From Smittia aterrima (lineage: Eukaryota; Arthropoda; Insecta; Diptera; Chironomidae): DNA of 64,000 bases. The notes under the pieces were generated by a model, which did not search any database, had not been told where the DNA came from, and saw only the letters and a list, made by a program, of their open reading frames with translations. The stretch lies in NCBI GenBank assembly GCA_033063855.1, contig CP093829.1, forward strand, positions 11,480,243 to 11,544,242, read 5' to 3'. The position numbers and the translations under genes were made by a program. Below are positions 49,701 through 62,800 of this stretch, in pieces; within the stretch, counting starts at the first letter, position 1, and each line of letters begins with the position of its first letter.

Positions 49701-51521
49701 AATTCAGCCCAAATTATGATTTCATCGTTGCTGAGAGATCTGTTTGCACAAAAAAGAATTTTGTTTTCCAAGTACAAACAGTAAGAAGAAAGTGAGCTAA
49801 TGCGTATGAACGAGTTCAGTTGATTCATCGTTCGTTTAAAGTCGGAAGCTTTAGCATAAATTGAATGCCATCGCACGAGACTGCGTGACGTCCAGAAAGT
49901 TTGATTAACGATGTTTGGAGTATCAACGGGAGCTCGCGGCCAAAAAAATTTAATTTTAGAAAATTCATGGAAGGAACCTTGAGTTTAAAATCTGTTGCCA
50001 CATGTGTCGAGAAGGATTAAAACGAAGTTTCAAGGATTTTTCCTTTTAATAAACTCACCTAACAAATTTTCAACTTTTCTTTCTTTTGTTTCGTTAATTA
50101 ATCCGCTGATTTCACTCGTTGCTTCTTCACATTAATTAATAAACTTTTCCTTGATTTGAAATCACAACTCTTTTCGTCGCCTAACGACAAAGACAATTCA
50201 TTCGATCTGCTTCCAGAAATTGCCGAATGAAGTCACTAAACCGAAAAAAATCAATAAAATTTTCTCCGACTTTTCCTGCGAAACGAATCGGGAAGGAAAA
50301 TTTTGTTGTTTGGCCTCTTTTCACTCCGTTTAGCTATTTTTAAATCGTTTTCACTTTCTATCTCAATCCCTTCGATCTATTGCAAGCTAATTTTAAATTT
50401 AATACACTATGCTCTTTGATAAGACGTGCGCGAAATGTTTTAAGTCGCTCACTGACTTTAAGCAAAGAATTTCCACTAAGCTTTAACAATTCCTGAACTC
50501 AACGAATGTTGTTAGTCTACTTTGATTTAAATTTGCACTAAAAACCGAAATTGACTATGAGAAAATAAAGAATTTTCTTCAATCAGCAGAACGAACAAGT
50601 AGAGATGTAATCTCATGAGATGACTCAGAATGAATGAGACGAGTTTGATTGCTGTTCCGAAAATACAGAATGGAACAAGAAGCGAACTCAGGTTTGCGAC
50701 GCTTGCCTTTCTATCAATGCACTCGATGATTACTGTGAGGGGAAACTCTTCGGTCCTGCGCATTCGCTTGAATGACACGTTGCCGAAATCGACCACTCAG
50801 TGGAAGGGCAAATCTTTGATTGTATTGAACGAAGAGGAGAAAATCAGTTTGTTTATGAAAAGAGAAATTTTTTCCGACAATAAATAAAACTAGAAGTAAT
50901 TAAGTTGATGTCGCGTTTATCCTTTATTATTAAATTAATTTAGTTTATCTTTACACTTATGTCATATCAACTAACCGAGCTTTCATTCTTTTATGCGAAG
51001 CTTTCAGTTCCTTGTCAAGCTTTCCTTTCGTGACGAAACTGGCAAGCGCGTTATTCTAAGTTTAATATTGGCTTAGTGAAATATGTTTTCAGATTGTTCT
51101 TATCAAAGAATCGACGATAAATTTGGCTTCAGGATGAACTTTCTAAGTCGGAGAAAAAGCGAAATTTTTTTGAAGCTATTGCTTAAGCTTTGAAACTTCA
51201 AAATTCATTATTTCCATCCAACGAAGTTCAATCACCCTAACACGCTTAAAAATACAATAAACCTAATTCTAATTGCTCAGATTCTTCCTCAGAAGCTTTT
51301 GAAAAAGGAAAAAGCTTTCGCAAAGGAAGGAAAGCTTTCTAAATTGCTAAAACTTTTTAATTTGGATATTCACGCTATTCGTGCTTGGACTTTCTTCTGC
51401 TCTTTTGAATTTCTTCTTTGATTAAAAACTTTTACATTCCGTTTCGTTTTATAAAAATGAATTGATAAGATTTTAGGATGGAGCTGTCATAGCCAGCGGA
51501 TTAATATTCATCGCAGTTTGT
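43763..51521. other. 7.8 kb gene-poor region between Ndae1 and Wnt4
   Basis: It should contain the Wnt4 3' UTR, the Ndae1 promoter and the missing 5' Ndae1 exon(s). Strong minus-strand donors exist (GCTGA|GTAAGT near 44573; TTAG|GTGAGT near 50056), but no start codon frame upstream of them is convincing. Short plus-strand frames (45768, 48683, 50630) have no motifs. No tRNA-like sequence or transposon is visible. Confidence 0.4.
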
Positions 51522-52734
51522 TTATTTACAATAAAACCGATCCTCGTACTTTTCACAATAATCGCAAATCACATTGCAGCATCGACCGTTCGTAAAACGA
51601 CAGCGACACTTTTCGACTTGCTTAATGACTTTCGTTGTATAACCTCGTCCACAACACAAAGCTGAGCAGTTGTCGGGACTAAGACATTGTCGTCCTTTTG
51701 TGACAGCGCAGAATGTTGGAGATTGCTCGAGATAGAACAGTTGCTCGAAGCCAGGATCCTGAAGCGATTCACCAATACCGACGCCAGGAAAGCTACGAAC
51801 ATTGAAGCCTGTTCCAATCGTAACAAGACGTTCACGACGCTCTCGATTTGCAGCACGACGCGATGCTTTAGCGAATGAAATTTTCCTTACTGCCTGATGA
51901 TATTTCACACGTAGTGCAGCTGCCGTTGTGTTGAAACCGCTCAGCTTTCGCCAGCATGTTTGCATTGAACAACTTCCCGAAACACCTGAAAAAGTTTAGC
52001 GCACTGAATTAGAAAATGCTTTGAAAGTCAAAATCACTTTGGGAGTTTACCATGACATTTGCATTTCTCTCCAAGTGATCCCATCACTGTAGCGATTCCG
52101 ACTTCACTGTCATGACGAAGCATCACCGTCGATTCGTCTCCCTCACCATCAAGTGGCTGCAACTCAAGAAAGTTTCTTGCGACCCTCTTGCCATGCTTCA
52201 CGTTGTCACTGCATCCGCCCCAACGAAATTGCTTTGTTGCTGTGTCGGGCCGGCGTTCAGTTGCACATTGACATCTTGTCATCTTTCCTTCTGCGCATGC
52301 TCGTGAAATCTGGTATGTTAGAGCTGCCGCTGTTAGCGCGTGTACGAATGCAGTTTCTTTGTAAACCTGTTACATTACGGAATGTATTTATTGGAATCTT
52401 TTAGAGGAATTTCTTATTGATCGAATTGGAGTGGAGTCTTACTTTTTTGAAGATGTTTCGCTTGCCTCTCGTTTCAATGGAGCAGTTCCATCGATCGTAG
52501 CGGAATTGCTCTTCGCAATGTGTCAATGCGAGTCTCTTCGCTTCTTTCAAAGCATCTGAGAGACCCGAATCTCTTCGGCATTGATGGTTCTGTTTCCGCG
52601 TGCCGTCAACAAATTTGCACGGACCAGGTTTAACGACTGGCGAATAAATCGACATCACGACATTTTTGTAAGTGATCGGCTCTTCTTGTTCCTTCTCAGT
52701 TGCTGTTTGTATAGTTGTTTTGTCAGTTTTATCT
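51522..52734 (-). CDS. Wnt4: Wnt ligand, Wnt9 class (Drosophila Wnt4), 5' exon not found
   Basis: Three minus-strand exons: 52734-52443, 52366-52051 and 51985-51522, joined in phase. The product shows the Wnt core: CRRDSGLSDALKEAKRLALTHCEEQFRYDRWNCS, YKETAFVHALTAAALTYQISRAC, FRWGGCSDNVKHG, and CKCHGVSGSCSMQTCW. The Ser of VSGSC is the site that Porcupine acylates in Wnts. The C-terminal cysteine domain runs from LEQSPTFCAVTKGRQC to CDYCEKYEDRFYCK. The LEQSPTFC element and the RGKRNIFKK stretch favour the Wnt9/DWnt4 class. It is a secreted signal acting through Frizzled receptors. The exon with the signal peptide must end in phase 2 and lies upstream of 52734. Confidence 0.9.
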
Positions 52735-54910
52735 CTGGAAAATAAAGGAAATAAAGAATATTTAAATTTATCTTATTGAAAATTTTTGAGCTGTCAAGAT
52801 TTTTGTGGCGCCTGATATAAAGTAAACTAAATTTCTCTGAATACTCATTTCCTCAATCAGTAGAATGTCGGTCTTAATTATTCTGCATGCTGGGAAATGT
52901 TACATTTATTTTCACTTCTAATTTTTATTCGTCAGCTCCCATAAGAATTTTATTATGCCCAACCGTAATCAAAGTATCTAGATCCTCCTGCTATCGATTA
53001 ATGCATTTGATGTCTTCTGCTAAGTAACTTAAGTTAAGTTTGACAGCCAGAAAGATTTTGTTTTGTTTTAGGTTTTGGTGGAGGTATCTAAAATATCTCA
53101 ATTAGCTTTTGAGAGTTGGAAAGATTTTGATGTCGTAAACTGGTCGACTAGTCTTTGACATGCTCACGATTAAGTTTTTAAACGCTTTTATCGAGGCAAT
53201 TGATTTTAGCTCGTGCTTGTTATCATGAATTAGAAGAATCATTAATAGTGAACAGTTTAACAATTTTTCATTAATCAGATGTTAATTAAGTTTAATTATT
53301 GAAAATGCAATTATTTCCGCTGACTCAGAATTTAAAAAAATTTCCTAAAAGTTGTCGTGGCGCCATCATCGGTGGATTACTGAAACTTGGAGCGCTTACT
53401 GGCGCTTACAATACTTTTCCAACTTCTTAAACATTTGAATGGTTTTTGGGGCGGTTTGCTTAAATTAAATTTTTTTTTTTGCTTAATTTATTTTTTGCCA
53501 ATGAATTAAATAAATACTAGCTACATCTCAGTCGAAGAGAAACACGTGACGACATCAGACAAATGCGATTTTCCAAAAGAACAGCATGGACAATGAAAAA
53601 TATTGCAAAGCCTCGAAATTAAAATTTAAGATTTGATACTTAAGACTTTGTGTAGGAACTTAAAAAATTTCACCTCATAAAAATAAATTGCAATTTCCCG
53701 TACGAAATCGATTGAATTATTTATTCTGATGATCTTGATCGTGTTTGATATTCTTCTACATTCGTTTACTTTACTAGGGGAAGGTGTAAAGTTAAGTTAA
53801 AGAAACTGTTAAAATTAAATTTTGTCAAGGATATTATATCATAGGACCTGCTCACGATGAAAATTTTTCAAGTTTTTATTAAATTTTTATCATTTCTCAA
53901 GGTATTTTTAAGGAAATCCCATTTTTCATCCTTCTCGTCATTGCAACGACAACTTCACTATCATTATCAACGGGAAACTTCCACTTTTTAAAATACAAAA
54001 ATGATTCACACTTCTCGTTTTTCATTTTCATCCTTTCCGCAAACTTGAAAGGCACGAAGCGCATCATTTGTTCATTTACTCGCCGTTTTACGATCCTCTG
54101 GTTGAACATAAAGGAAGCCGAAAAATGTTTTTCTATTTAGTTTTCTTTAATGGCACGTTTAATGTTTACTTGACTTTTGGTTTCGGCGGTGAGGCTTATG
54201 CAATTTAAGGTTCTGAAGCAATTATGAATGCAATCATCTCGATTTATTGCTTTGAAGACAATGAGATTGTTTCTTTGACTGTTAAATTGTAAATCTGGTG
54301 GTTCTGAGAACGATCGTGGATTTCGGAAAGTTTCGAAAAACATTTCCAAGGCGAAAAAGAAAACTGAACGCTTTTGCTTTTGACCAGCGTGTTGGCCTAT
54401 AATTTATCGCAGTGCATGATGAATGCGGAGATAAAGCCGTGAATAATTTCAATATTATGAAAGGAGAACAGGAATTCTCTCCGTGAAAAGAACTGTAATT
54501 ATTTTAAATATGTTAAATGTATTCTTAGGCAAGAGTCGCGAGACAACGGGCGAGTGAGGCTTCAAAAGAGAGAAAAACACTTAAAATTTATCAACCAAGG
54601 AAAATTCTTTTGTTTGTACAACAGTGAAAACATTCAACCGACCATTGAGTTGAAAGTAAACTCACTTTTATTGCTTTCGCGATTAATTTCGTTAACGTTT
54701 ATCTAAATTATGTGAATGAGCATGAATAAATGCAAGAGCAGCTCGTGGGAGTATTCTCGACAATTATCTTTTGCGAATTGCATTTGAAATCGAGAGAAAA
54801 CAAATCGCGAAACTGGATTCGAGTTGTTGGAGTGGAGTGTGCAGGGGTTTGGATTGTGTCAGGCTATGAGAGAAAATATTTATTAATTGCAATCCCTGAA
54901 CTTCAATAAA
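52735..54910. other. Upstream region of the visible Wnt4 exons
   Basis: AT-rich. It is Wnt4 intron unless the first exon is very near. The frames at 53897-54109 and 54137-54349 (minus) have no signal peptide and no Wnt motif. Confidence 0.4.
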
Positions 54911-55183
54911 TCATTTTTCAATTATCGCGTTTGAACTAATTGAATGAATTAATGTCGATTCACTTCGATAAACTGCAGTGGCTTCTTCTGGTAAATGTAA
55001 AGATTGCAACAACTTGAGCTTAAGATAAGCAAAATATAAATCAAGTTCTCGACGAGGGTTCAATGTCATCAACTTTCCCCCTTTCACTTCTCGCTTACCG
55101 GGAAGTTTTAAAATGTTCCTTGACGCACTCAATTGCACAATCTCTCCACTTCCACAACATAACAATATATCATCTCGATTCAT
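54911..55183 (-). CDS. Open frame of 90 codons, unidentified
   Basis: An ATG-initiated minus-strand frame with plausible codon use (MNRDDILLCCGSGEIVQLSA ... SLHLPEEATAVYRSESTLI). It contains a strong internal donor (CTTCCCG|GTAAGC near 55100), so an exon ending there is also possible. No motif or relative is recognised, and it may be chance. Confidence 0.2.
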   Translation of the reverse strand: MNRDDILLCCGSGEIVQLSASRNILKLPGKREVKGGKLMTLNPRRELDLYFAYLKLKLLQSLHLPEEATAVYRSESTLIHSISSNAIIEK

Positions 55184-58100
55184 TTGATGGGCTCAGGTTT
55201 TATTGCATTGAAGTTTAGAGAAATTTCCTGGCAAAGTTAAATCGAGCAGGGTTGTTGAGTCAGAGAGAGAAGAATCCTGAATTATTTAATATTCATAACG
55301 GCAGCAAGGGGAGAATATTTATATTGATTACTGTCAGGTCATGTGAAACAAGTGAAAATTCCTCTATGAGTCAACTTAAATATTCATAGATCTGCCCTGC
55401 TAAATTTGTCAAATATGATTTTAAAATGTGAGAAAGCTTGTTTAGATTTGAAGGGTTGAAAGGCAATGAAATGTTGGAAAGTCTTTTTGTTAAATGTTCG
55501 ACATCAATTATATTTTGAATTAATTTTTCCACAGAATTTTCTTTGAATCTTCAATTTTACTCGCTTTCATCAAATCAAAAGTTTGATTCAGGTTTCCAGT
55601 GAAATCTCTTGCTAAACAAGTTTTTTTTCATTCGATCTCTTCAAAGGCATTCCGATCATAAAGTAAATGAAGCGCAACCGTGAAGCATTATGGAAACTTA
55701 TCGCGTTGATCACTTGACTCGATCCACCACACAAAGCTCGATGAGATCATTTGTATGACAATTCAATTCTTTGAAACTAATTCGATTAAAAGTCGAGAAA
55801 GAGAAGAAATCAAAGAGAAACACAAAACAAAACCATTTTGTGTCTTTAACGCGAGCGGCGAAGCATAATTGTTTGAAATTAAGCTTTCGAGCTGTTCAAA
55901 TATTTATCGAAAGAGCATTTTCTTTCTGGGAGTGTTGCTTCAACGTCAATCGTCAGTGATGTGTCTTAATTTCGTCAGAAACTTTGGCTTTTAAATCACT
56001 CAATGTCCGATGAAGGCAATCGCCGAATATTTTCTCGTCTTCGCTTTCGGCCAACAACTCGACTAATAAAGATATCAGTTTTAAGTAATAGTCAATTAAC
56101 GTTCATTTTATTTGTGCCTCAAACATTCAATCACGAAAGCCATTTTCCATCCAAGCGAGAGGTAAAGAATTAACAAATGCATTAGCATTGTGCGTCGTCA
56201 GGAATTTTCTGTTTGTAAGTTTATTTGTTGAAAATATCGGAACGATACCCACCCGACATTTATAATGTCGTTACACCTACTGATTGATATTAAGAGGCTG
56301 ATTAGTAAGCTTAATCCAATTATTTGCTTTTGAGATTGCATCATCGTTCGATCACTGTTTTAATCCTCAACCGAAAAATCTTCTTTTCTCGTTGTTTAAT
56401 TCACTTGGCACTTCTTTCCTTCTCTTACTCTCTCTCGCGTCGATCACTTTATCGGTTTGCTTTCACATAATTCATTTCATTGAAGAGTTCACCGCTAAAA
56501 AACATTTCTCGATCACACTCGATTTTCCTCGACTTTTCCAAACACAAACTTAAATTGCGGAACGAAACATTTATCCTGTCTGCTCGAATCCGTCTACAAA
56601 CACAGAATAACCCTTGTGAAGTCTCATGACGATGATTTTTTTTCTTTTCTCTCCGGCTTCGTGTTGCATGCGTTTCTGTTGCTCGTTACATCGGAACTCT
56701 CTGCGAAAAGCGCGCAGAAGGGAAAAATCTGTTTATTTAAAACATGCTTCACGTAATACGTTGGCGGCGATGTCTTCCGACTGCAAAGCGAACTTTTCTT
56801 TTCTCTCTCTCTCTTTCTATCTTTCTGTAACCGCAGGGCGAAAAATTATTTTCTTCGGGATCCGCGACACGACACAAAAACGACACAGAACCGAGCTTGA
56901 AGATTATGTCACATAGAAAAGAGCAGCAGCAACTTTATGTTTCCACTTTGAATTCCCAAACGCAACTGATAACCACAAAGAGACCCACACTCGACATTCA
57001 AAAGTAAAAAAAAAACGAAGAAAAAACAACGAGAAATCAAAGAGCGTTTGCTTAAAAACTCTTTTCTTCTTTCGTGTTGTAAAAGGAAGGCGCATAAAGG
57101 CATTAAAGGTATCGAGTTTGTGTGCTAAATGTCAATAAAGCGACGATGCAAAGCGACGAACTCAAGCTCGATGACATCAACGAGGGAAAGCTCTGTCTCC
57201 GACTCTGCTCAACGATTGTGTTTGAAAACCGGGTGAGGAAATGTAAATACATTGGAGATTGAGTCGAAGAAAAATCGGTGGGATTGTTTCAGAGGAAAAT
57301 GAAGGCACAAAGTCTTTTGATGACGGCGAGAGGCTCCGAAATATTAATTTCCGTGAGAATTTTTCGGGTCTTTCTTGTCTTCTTCCTCATCGCCCGACAA
57401 CTCTTTAATTGCATTTTTCTTTCGACTCGAACGTTGAATGGAAGGTTTCCGAGGAACTTCGTCATTTAAAAGATAATTTCGTTTTGTGGTATTTTCGTTA
57501 GAGACAATGTTAAGTCTTCGAGGGATTAGTTTATTGATTTCGTCACAAATTTCATTTCTTGCCTTAACGCGATCTCATGAAACGTGTCTGTCGAATTTAT
57601 CCCAAAAGTGCATCGAAAGATCTTTCAATGAGTTGGCGTCGAGCTACTTAAGTCGTGTAATGAACACGAATTTCGAAAGAAAAATATTTATCTCATCATT
57701 TGATTTCACAATTAAAGAAATTTCCTCGCCGTCAAACTATTTTCTTAATCATCTTCTCGGGAATTCGTTCTGGTTTCTTTCTTCTGTCTCTCGTTTTCCA
57801 CACTTTTCCAATTGAGAAATCTTTGAAAATACTTTTTTTTTCATCTCGCGTGTGTTGTCTACAAGTGGGCAATAAAAATGTTTCCTGGAAAAGTCTTTTC
57901 ATCGGACAACCCGGGAATTTATTGCTTAACAGGCTGTGTGTGTATGATCGATAAATGTGAAGCTGTCATTACGTGCGATCAAACGACACAAATCGTGCCA
58001 TTAAATGCGCTTTATCGTCGACGACACAAACAGGGATTCGAGTTCATTTTATGATCTCAAGGAATATTTCATCATAAAAAAATAAAGTTTTGAAGGCACA

Positions 58101-59594
58101 CGCACTTTACTTTAGGGGTGATTGGACTCTATGCAACCTTCTTCTTTATGATGCATGCACATGTACTCGAAGCCATAAATTAAACTTCTCTTCTTCATCT
58201 TCTTGACAGTCATCGCAACCCTTCGCTCTCAAAGTCAACTTTTGCCTTCTTTCGTCAAAATTATCCGATGTGCCAGATAATTAAATCAAAATCCAGTCGA
58301 GACTCGACACCTGGCAACTCAAATTTCAAGAGGAAACGAAGAGAAGTAAACATAGAATCGCTTTAATAGTCGAAAAATATGTTGAGCAAATAAATGAAAA
58401 AACAAAACGCAAGCAAAAAAAATGTAATTTACGAAACCTTACCCTGGAGTCGAGAGGCTGTTGTAGAGAGAGAGTGAGTGCAAGGAGATATTTTCCAGAT
58501 TGGGGTGGAAAAGAACAACCGAGCGCTGAGGTTGCTTCTGGTATTATCAGTTTATTACACATGTATCGTGGTCAAACGATTAAAAATGGGGTGACTTCAT
58601 GCTCCGCTAACCCTCCGGCTGAAGCTGCCGTTGTGTTTATTATTTACCTTTCGCATTTGTGCGAACGAGAGGGGCTGCGAACTGATTTGAAGGCTTATTT
58701 AATAATTTATGACATGAAACAAAGTCATCCTTAATGCAAAGTACGAGAAGGAAATTTATTATGCGATTTTCGGGACGTTTGTTTACGAGAACGATTTGCG
58801 TGTTTTTCCGGAGGCAAACAGGTTGAGTCAGAGAAGAAATGAGTTACAGGCAACAGTTGATTTCATTAAAGCTGGGAAACTACATTAATTTGTCACGGGA
58901 ATTTTCCTCTAAACTCTCATCGGAAGGATGAGAATGTTTCAGTTTTTAAACTTAAGCAAAAACTCTTGTAACGTGATACAAATTAGACATCATCATACGA
59001 TACATTTCAGAAATGCTTCCTAATTGAAATTTGTTGATGTTGATTACCGTGCTTGCTTCGCTGACTTGCCTGACGATAGTCTGCGCTTAACGACGAAGTT
59101 TCCAAAACAAATGATGCGAGGTTTACGGCATCAGAAGAAGAAAAGTTTTGCCAACACAATGATGAGAGAGATCTCAGGTTTCATCGCATAATTTTCACGA
59201 GCGAACGGAGTCTTTCGTTTTAATGGAAAACATTTTTATTGGACGGAATTTTTATTATTCTCTTCTTTCAATATCCATTACAGATTGGAACATGCGCAAT
59301 TTTTGGATCACCCTCCGAAAATAAAAGGAACCTTCTCTGACAAATGCCACTTTATTGCATTTTAATATCCTTCTCTCTGCACTCATAATATTTTTATATT
59401 TTACTGACGTAGTTAAACTGCTTTTTGTGTATCGCAGACTCTAGTCGCTTGCTTTATCAGACCAGCTTTTTGCAAAAGGCCATAAAGACGGTTTTAATTA
59501 AAATTACTTTGTCTCCCCTCAGCATTAGAAAACGACGAGAGCTTGAATGTCTGAAAATTTTATTTTTTTCTCTTTAAAATAAAGGGAAGAAAGT
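55184..59594. other. Gene-poor AT-rich region
   Basis: No coding sequence can be supported. Contains pyrimidine tracts (for example 56799-56825) and scattered short frames. A minus-strand frame at 58326-58562 runs into a GTAAGG donor, but its peptide has no signal or domain. Probably Wnt4 intron or regulatory DNA. Confidence 0.35.
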
Positions 59595-59825
59595 TTATTC
59601 GGGGGAGGACTCCAGGTGATCTCCTGTTAAGAGACGAATCTTGAAAATTCTGAGCTTGACATAGCTTACGATGGAACCACTCTTAGGGCCGCTTAATTCC
59701 CCAACAACAGAAATACCAGAGAAGTCGCAATAGGAAATACCATAAATGGGGCAAACGTTAAACACAATCAGATCGCAATCGGAAGCCACACAAGCGCTGT
59801 TAAATGTTTTAGCATATCGTTGCAT
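59595..59825 (-). CDS. Orphan open frame, 76 residues, coding-like
   Basis: ATG-initiated minus-strand frame (stop TAA) whose codon choice is richer in C/G third positions than the flanks. The peptide reads AKTFNSACVASDCDLIVFNV, then CPIYGISYCDFSGISVVGEL, then YVKLRIFKIRLLTG. An acceptor-like TTTTAG lies about 50 bases upstream in the same frame, so it may be the last exon of a longer gene. Five cysteines. No family is recognised. Chance ORF or decayed insert are the alternatives. Confidence 0.3.
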   Translation of the reverse strand: MQRYAKTFNSACVASDCDLIVFNVCPIYGISYCDFSGISVVGELSGPKSGSIVSYVKLRIFKIRLLTGDHLESSPE

Positions 59826-62800
59826 GAAAGAGAGTCGAGCAATGAAAAAAAAGTTAATCTTTGGTTGACTCTAAAAGTGGCTAAAATTGGAAAGCCATCT
59901 CAGTCATTAAGTCACATTATGATGATTAAAAGTTTTTACGATTCGTTTTTCATTAGATCGAGTGTCATCAAGTTGTCTGTTTATGTTTCATTTTATCATA
60001 AACTGAGCTGAAATTTCACTCTCGGCACAACTCTCGTAGATCCAACCCGTTTGTCAATTAACCGAAATTACATCCAAATAATCTTCAGGGGATTAAGAGT
60101 GAAATGAAACTTTTTCGCTTTGAGCTCAAACATTTTCCGGCTTATAGAGCGATGACATTGCTCGTGATTTTAATCAAGCACCGAGAACTCAAAGCATCCA
60201 GGAGGATTATCATCAACAGCTTCCATTATTAATTACATCGCAAATATTTACCTTTTGATGTTATCAACGTAGAGAGGGAGAAGAGCAAACAAGGAAAGAG
60301 CAAATTATTACAAAATTAATTTGTCGCTTTTGTTTGAGTTTACCGAAACATGCGGAGACGAAGTAATGACATTCTGAATTATTTAGATTAGAATTAACAA
60401 ATTTTTCGACTGATTTGTGTGAGAGCATCGTGACTTTTCTATCGAGAATTTATTTCAAAAAATTTCATTAAAGCTAAGAGCTGCTAATTGCAGGTGCATA
60501 AGCAAATCGACGACTCGGATGAGAACAATCGCAGCTTTTGAAATACTTCATTGTAAGTTGATTCATTCATTAACCGCGAGCTCAGTTCATATCGCTCGAA
60601 CTGTAAGCTATTCATCCGCGATTTTCCATTAACAGGAATTGAAATAATTCACATTAGTAAGAATTGAAAACTCAGGATTTTATTATTCTCCCCTTTCCCT
60701 TACTCATTTGCTGATGTGCAACTTATTGTTTCGGTTTTTTTCCTTTCTCCTGAAAATCATTCATTCAAAAAATCAACAATTACTCTCGATGTCGACGGAA
60801 TTCACCCGCAAGCTGAGTAAATAGCGAGAGACTCGAGATTTTTTTTCCTTGTTAATTATGTCAATTAGCCATTATTTCAAATGACGTTGCTTGTTGGGGC
60901 AAGTTTACTCATTAGTGTTTCGTAAATGATGAGGCTGCTGTTGAGGTGAAATAAATTCCCTTGATTATTCGCAGACAACGATTTATAATCGAACGAAGGA
61001 GAAGGAATCTTCTAAGAAGAGTGAAAATTATGGTAAGCTCAAGATAAACTCTTTCGCATGTTCACGATCAATCGTCGAAGTCTAATGAGTTAATAACAAT
61101 AAATTTTCGATTACAATAAACTCCAAGCTGCTTCCATCTTTCAACAACTGCCGATTGAAGAATATTTACGATCGCGCCTTTAGTTTAAACGTCACCAGTG
61201 CATAATTTGACCAGAATAATCTGAATTTATCGACGCGATTCGATTTCTATTCCATTGCGTGTGGGGGATTCTTGATGTTCGATGTAGGTGGCGAAGAATA
61301 TTTTTGGAGATAATAAAAATATCTCGAAAAACATAAAATTAACAAAAATAAAACTCAAACTGGGTGTAAATCACTTCTTTCCTTCTTTGAAATTTAGATG
61401 GCGCGAGGGATGTTAATGACGATGATGATGAGTGAAGGGATGATGAGAAAATTATTTATGACTCTTTAGTTACTGTAACAAAATAAATTCCCGAGAAGTT
61501 CGTATCCGTTTCCAATTAATTCGTTATCATGCAATTTAAATAATTAAGATAGGGAGCGAAAATTGAGGTTTGTAGAAAGCGACTTGGGTTCTCGGTAGAC
61601 AGGTGAAATTTTATGTCTCGTCTTATCACTGAAAGTCCATTAGGTCCCGATTTAAATGCACAAGACAATTTTACAGCAGTTTTTTGAACTTTTGGTCTCC
61701 AACGAAATGATTTTGGAAGCCCACGACGAAGTTTATCTCATTGTGTCGTGTCTGGTAGCGTTTAACAATTTTATTTCAACAGAGGGACGCTCAGCTGGTG
61801 TCGAATCCCTCGAGAGAATTTAAATTTACATAAATGTTTTCGGGTAGCGAATTAGTCAGCAACAAATTGCTGCCTTTCCAGAAACAAAAAAAGGAAAAAT
61901 GAATTCTTCATGCCCGATCAAGATAAGCAACTGTAAAGTGTAATGGAAACTTCGAAGTGGAACCGATGATTATTCGATTGCTATCTGGTAATGACTTTCG
62001 AGAATCAATTCATCGAATGGCGCTAAGAACAGATTCGAAAGTCTTTCACGCCTCTCTCTCGGTTTCTTACCTTCATTCCACATCAAGCAATTGTTGATCT
62101 AACCGAAAATGTGTCAGACAGGAAAGAGGTTTTGATTCTGAGAATGCACTCGAGATATTTCACACTTTCATGCAGCACGACGCTCACGTCAAATAAATAA
62201 TTGAATAATTGAGGTTCTTCCGAGAGACCAAAACAATTTTCTTTTTGTTTCTAATGCGACGAATTCCGAAGCAAAAGACAAATAAGTTTTATGAGTTATA
62301 AATGTCGAAACTATCAGAAAGCATCGCGCGACGATTAGCTGGAAAGACGAAGACAAACAAAACTTGTCTTTCTTATCAATTCCTTGAAATTCTTCAATAC
62401 TTTCACACGGTCATAAGTCGGATTTGTGTTGTTTGAAGTCGAGAGAGTCTTTAGGAAACATAAATGAATTTACATCTCCAGATGATCTCCTTGAAAATGC
62501 TTTTGAGTTCGGCTAAAGCTGCTGAATTTCATCCATGATTTCACTTGAAAAGATATTCAAATTAAATGAGTTTCGGAATTGTTTGTTTGCAGTTTTCTTC
62601 GACTGTTGTTAAATGAAGCCAAAACTTTCCAGAAAAGAACAATGCAGAAGCTCTCTTTAAAAGAAGGAGGAGGATTATTGCTAATAACTCAATTAAGTTT
62701 TCTCTGCTTTGCAATTTGCTTATTCGAGCAAAGTTTTTTTTGGCTGCTTTGGAATGAAAGCTGTTTCAATAAAGTTTAATGATAGTTCAGTGGAATTGAG

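Noticed and set aside
58326..58562. Minus-strand frame ending at a GTAAGG donor, considered as the missing Wnt4 first exon
   Set aside because: It has no signal peptide at its start, and the phase at the donor (0) does not match the phase 2 needed by exon 52734.
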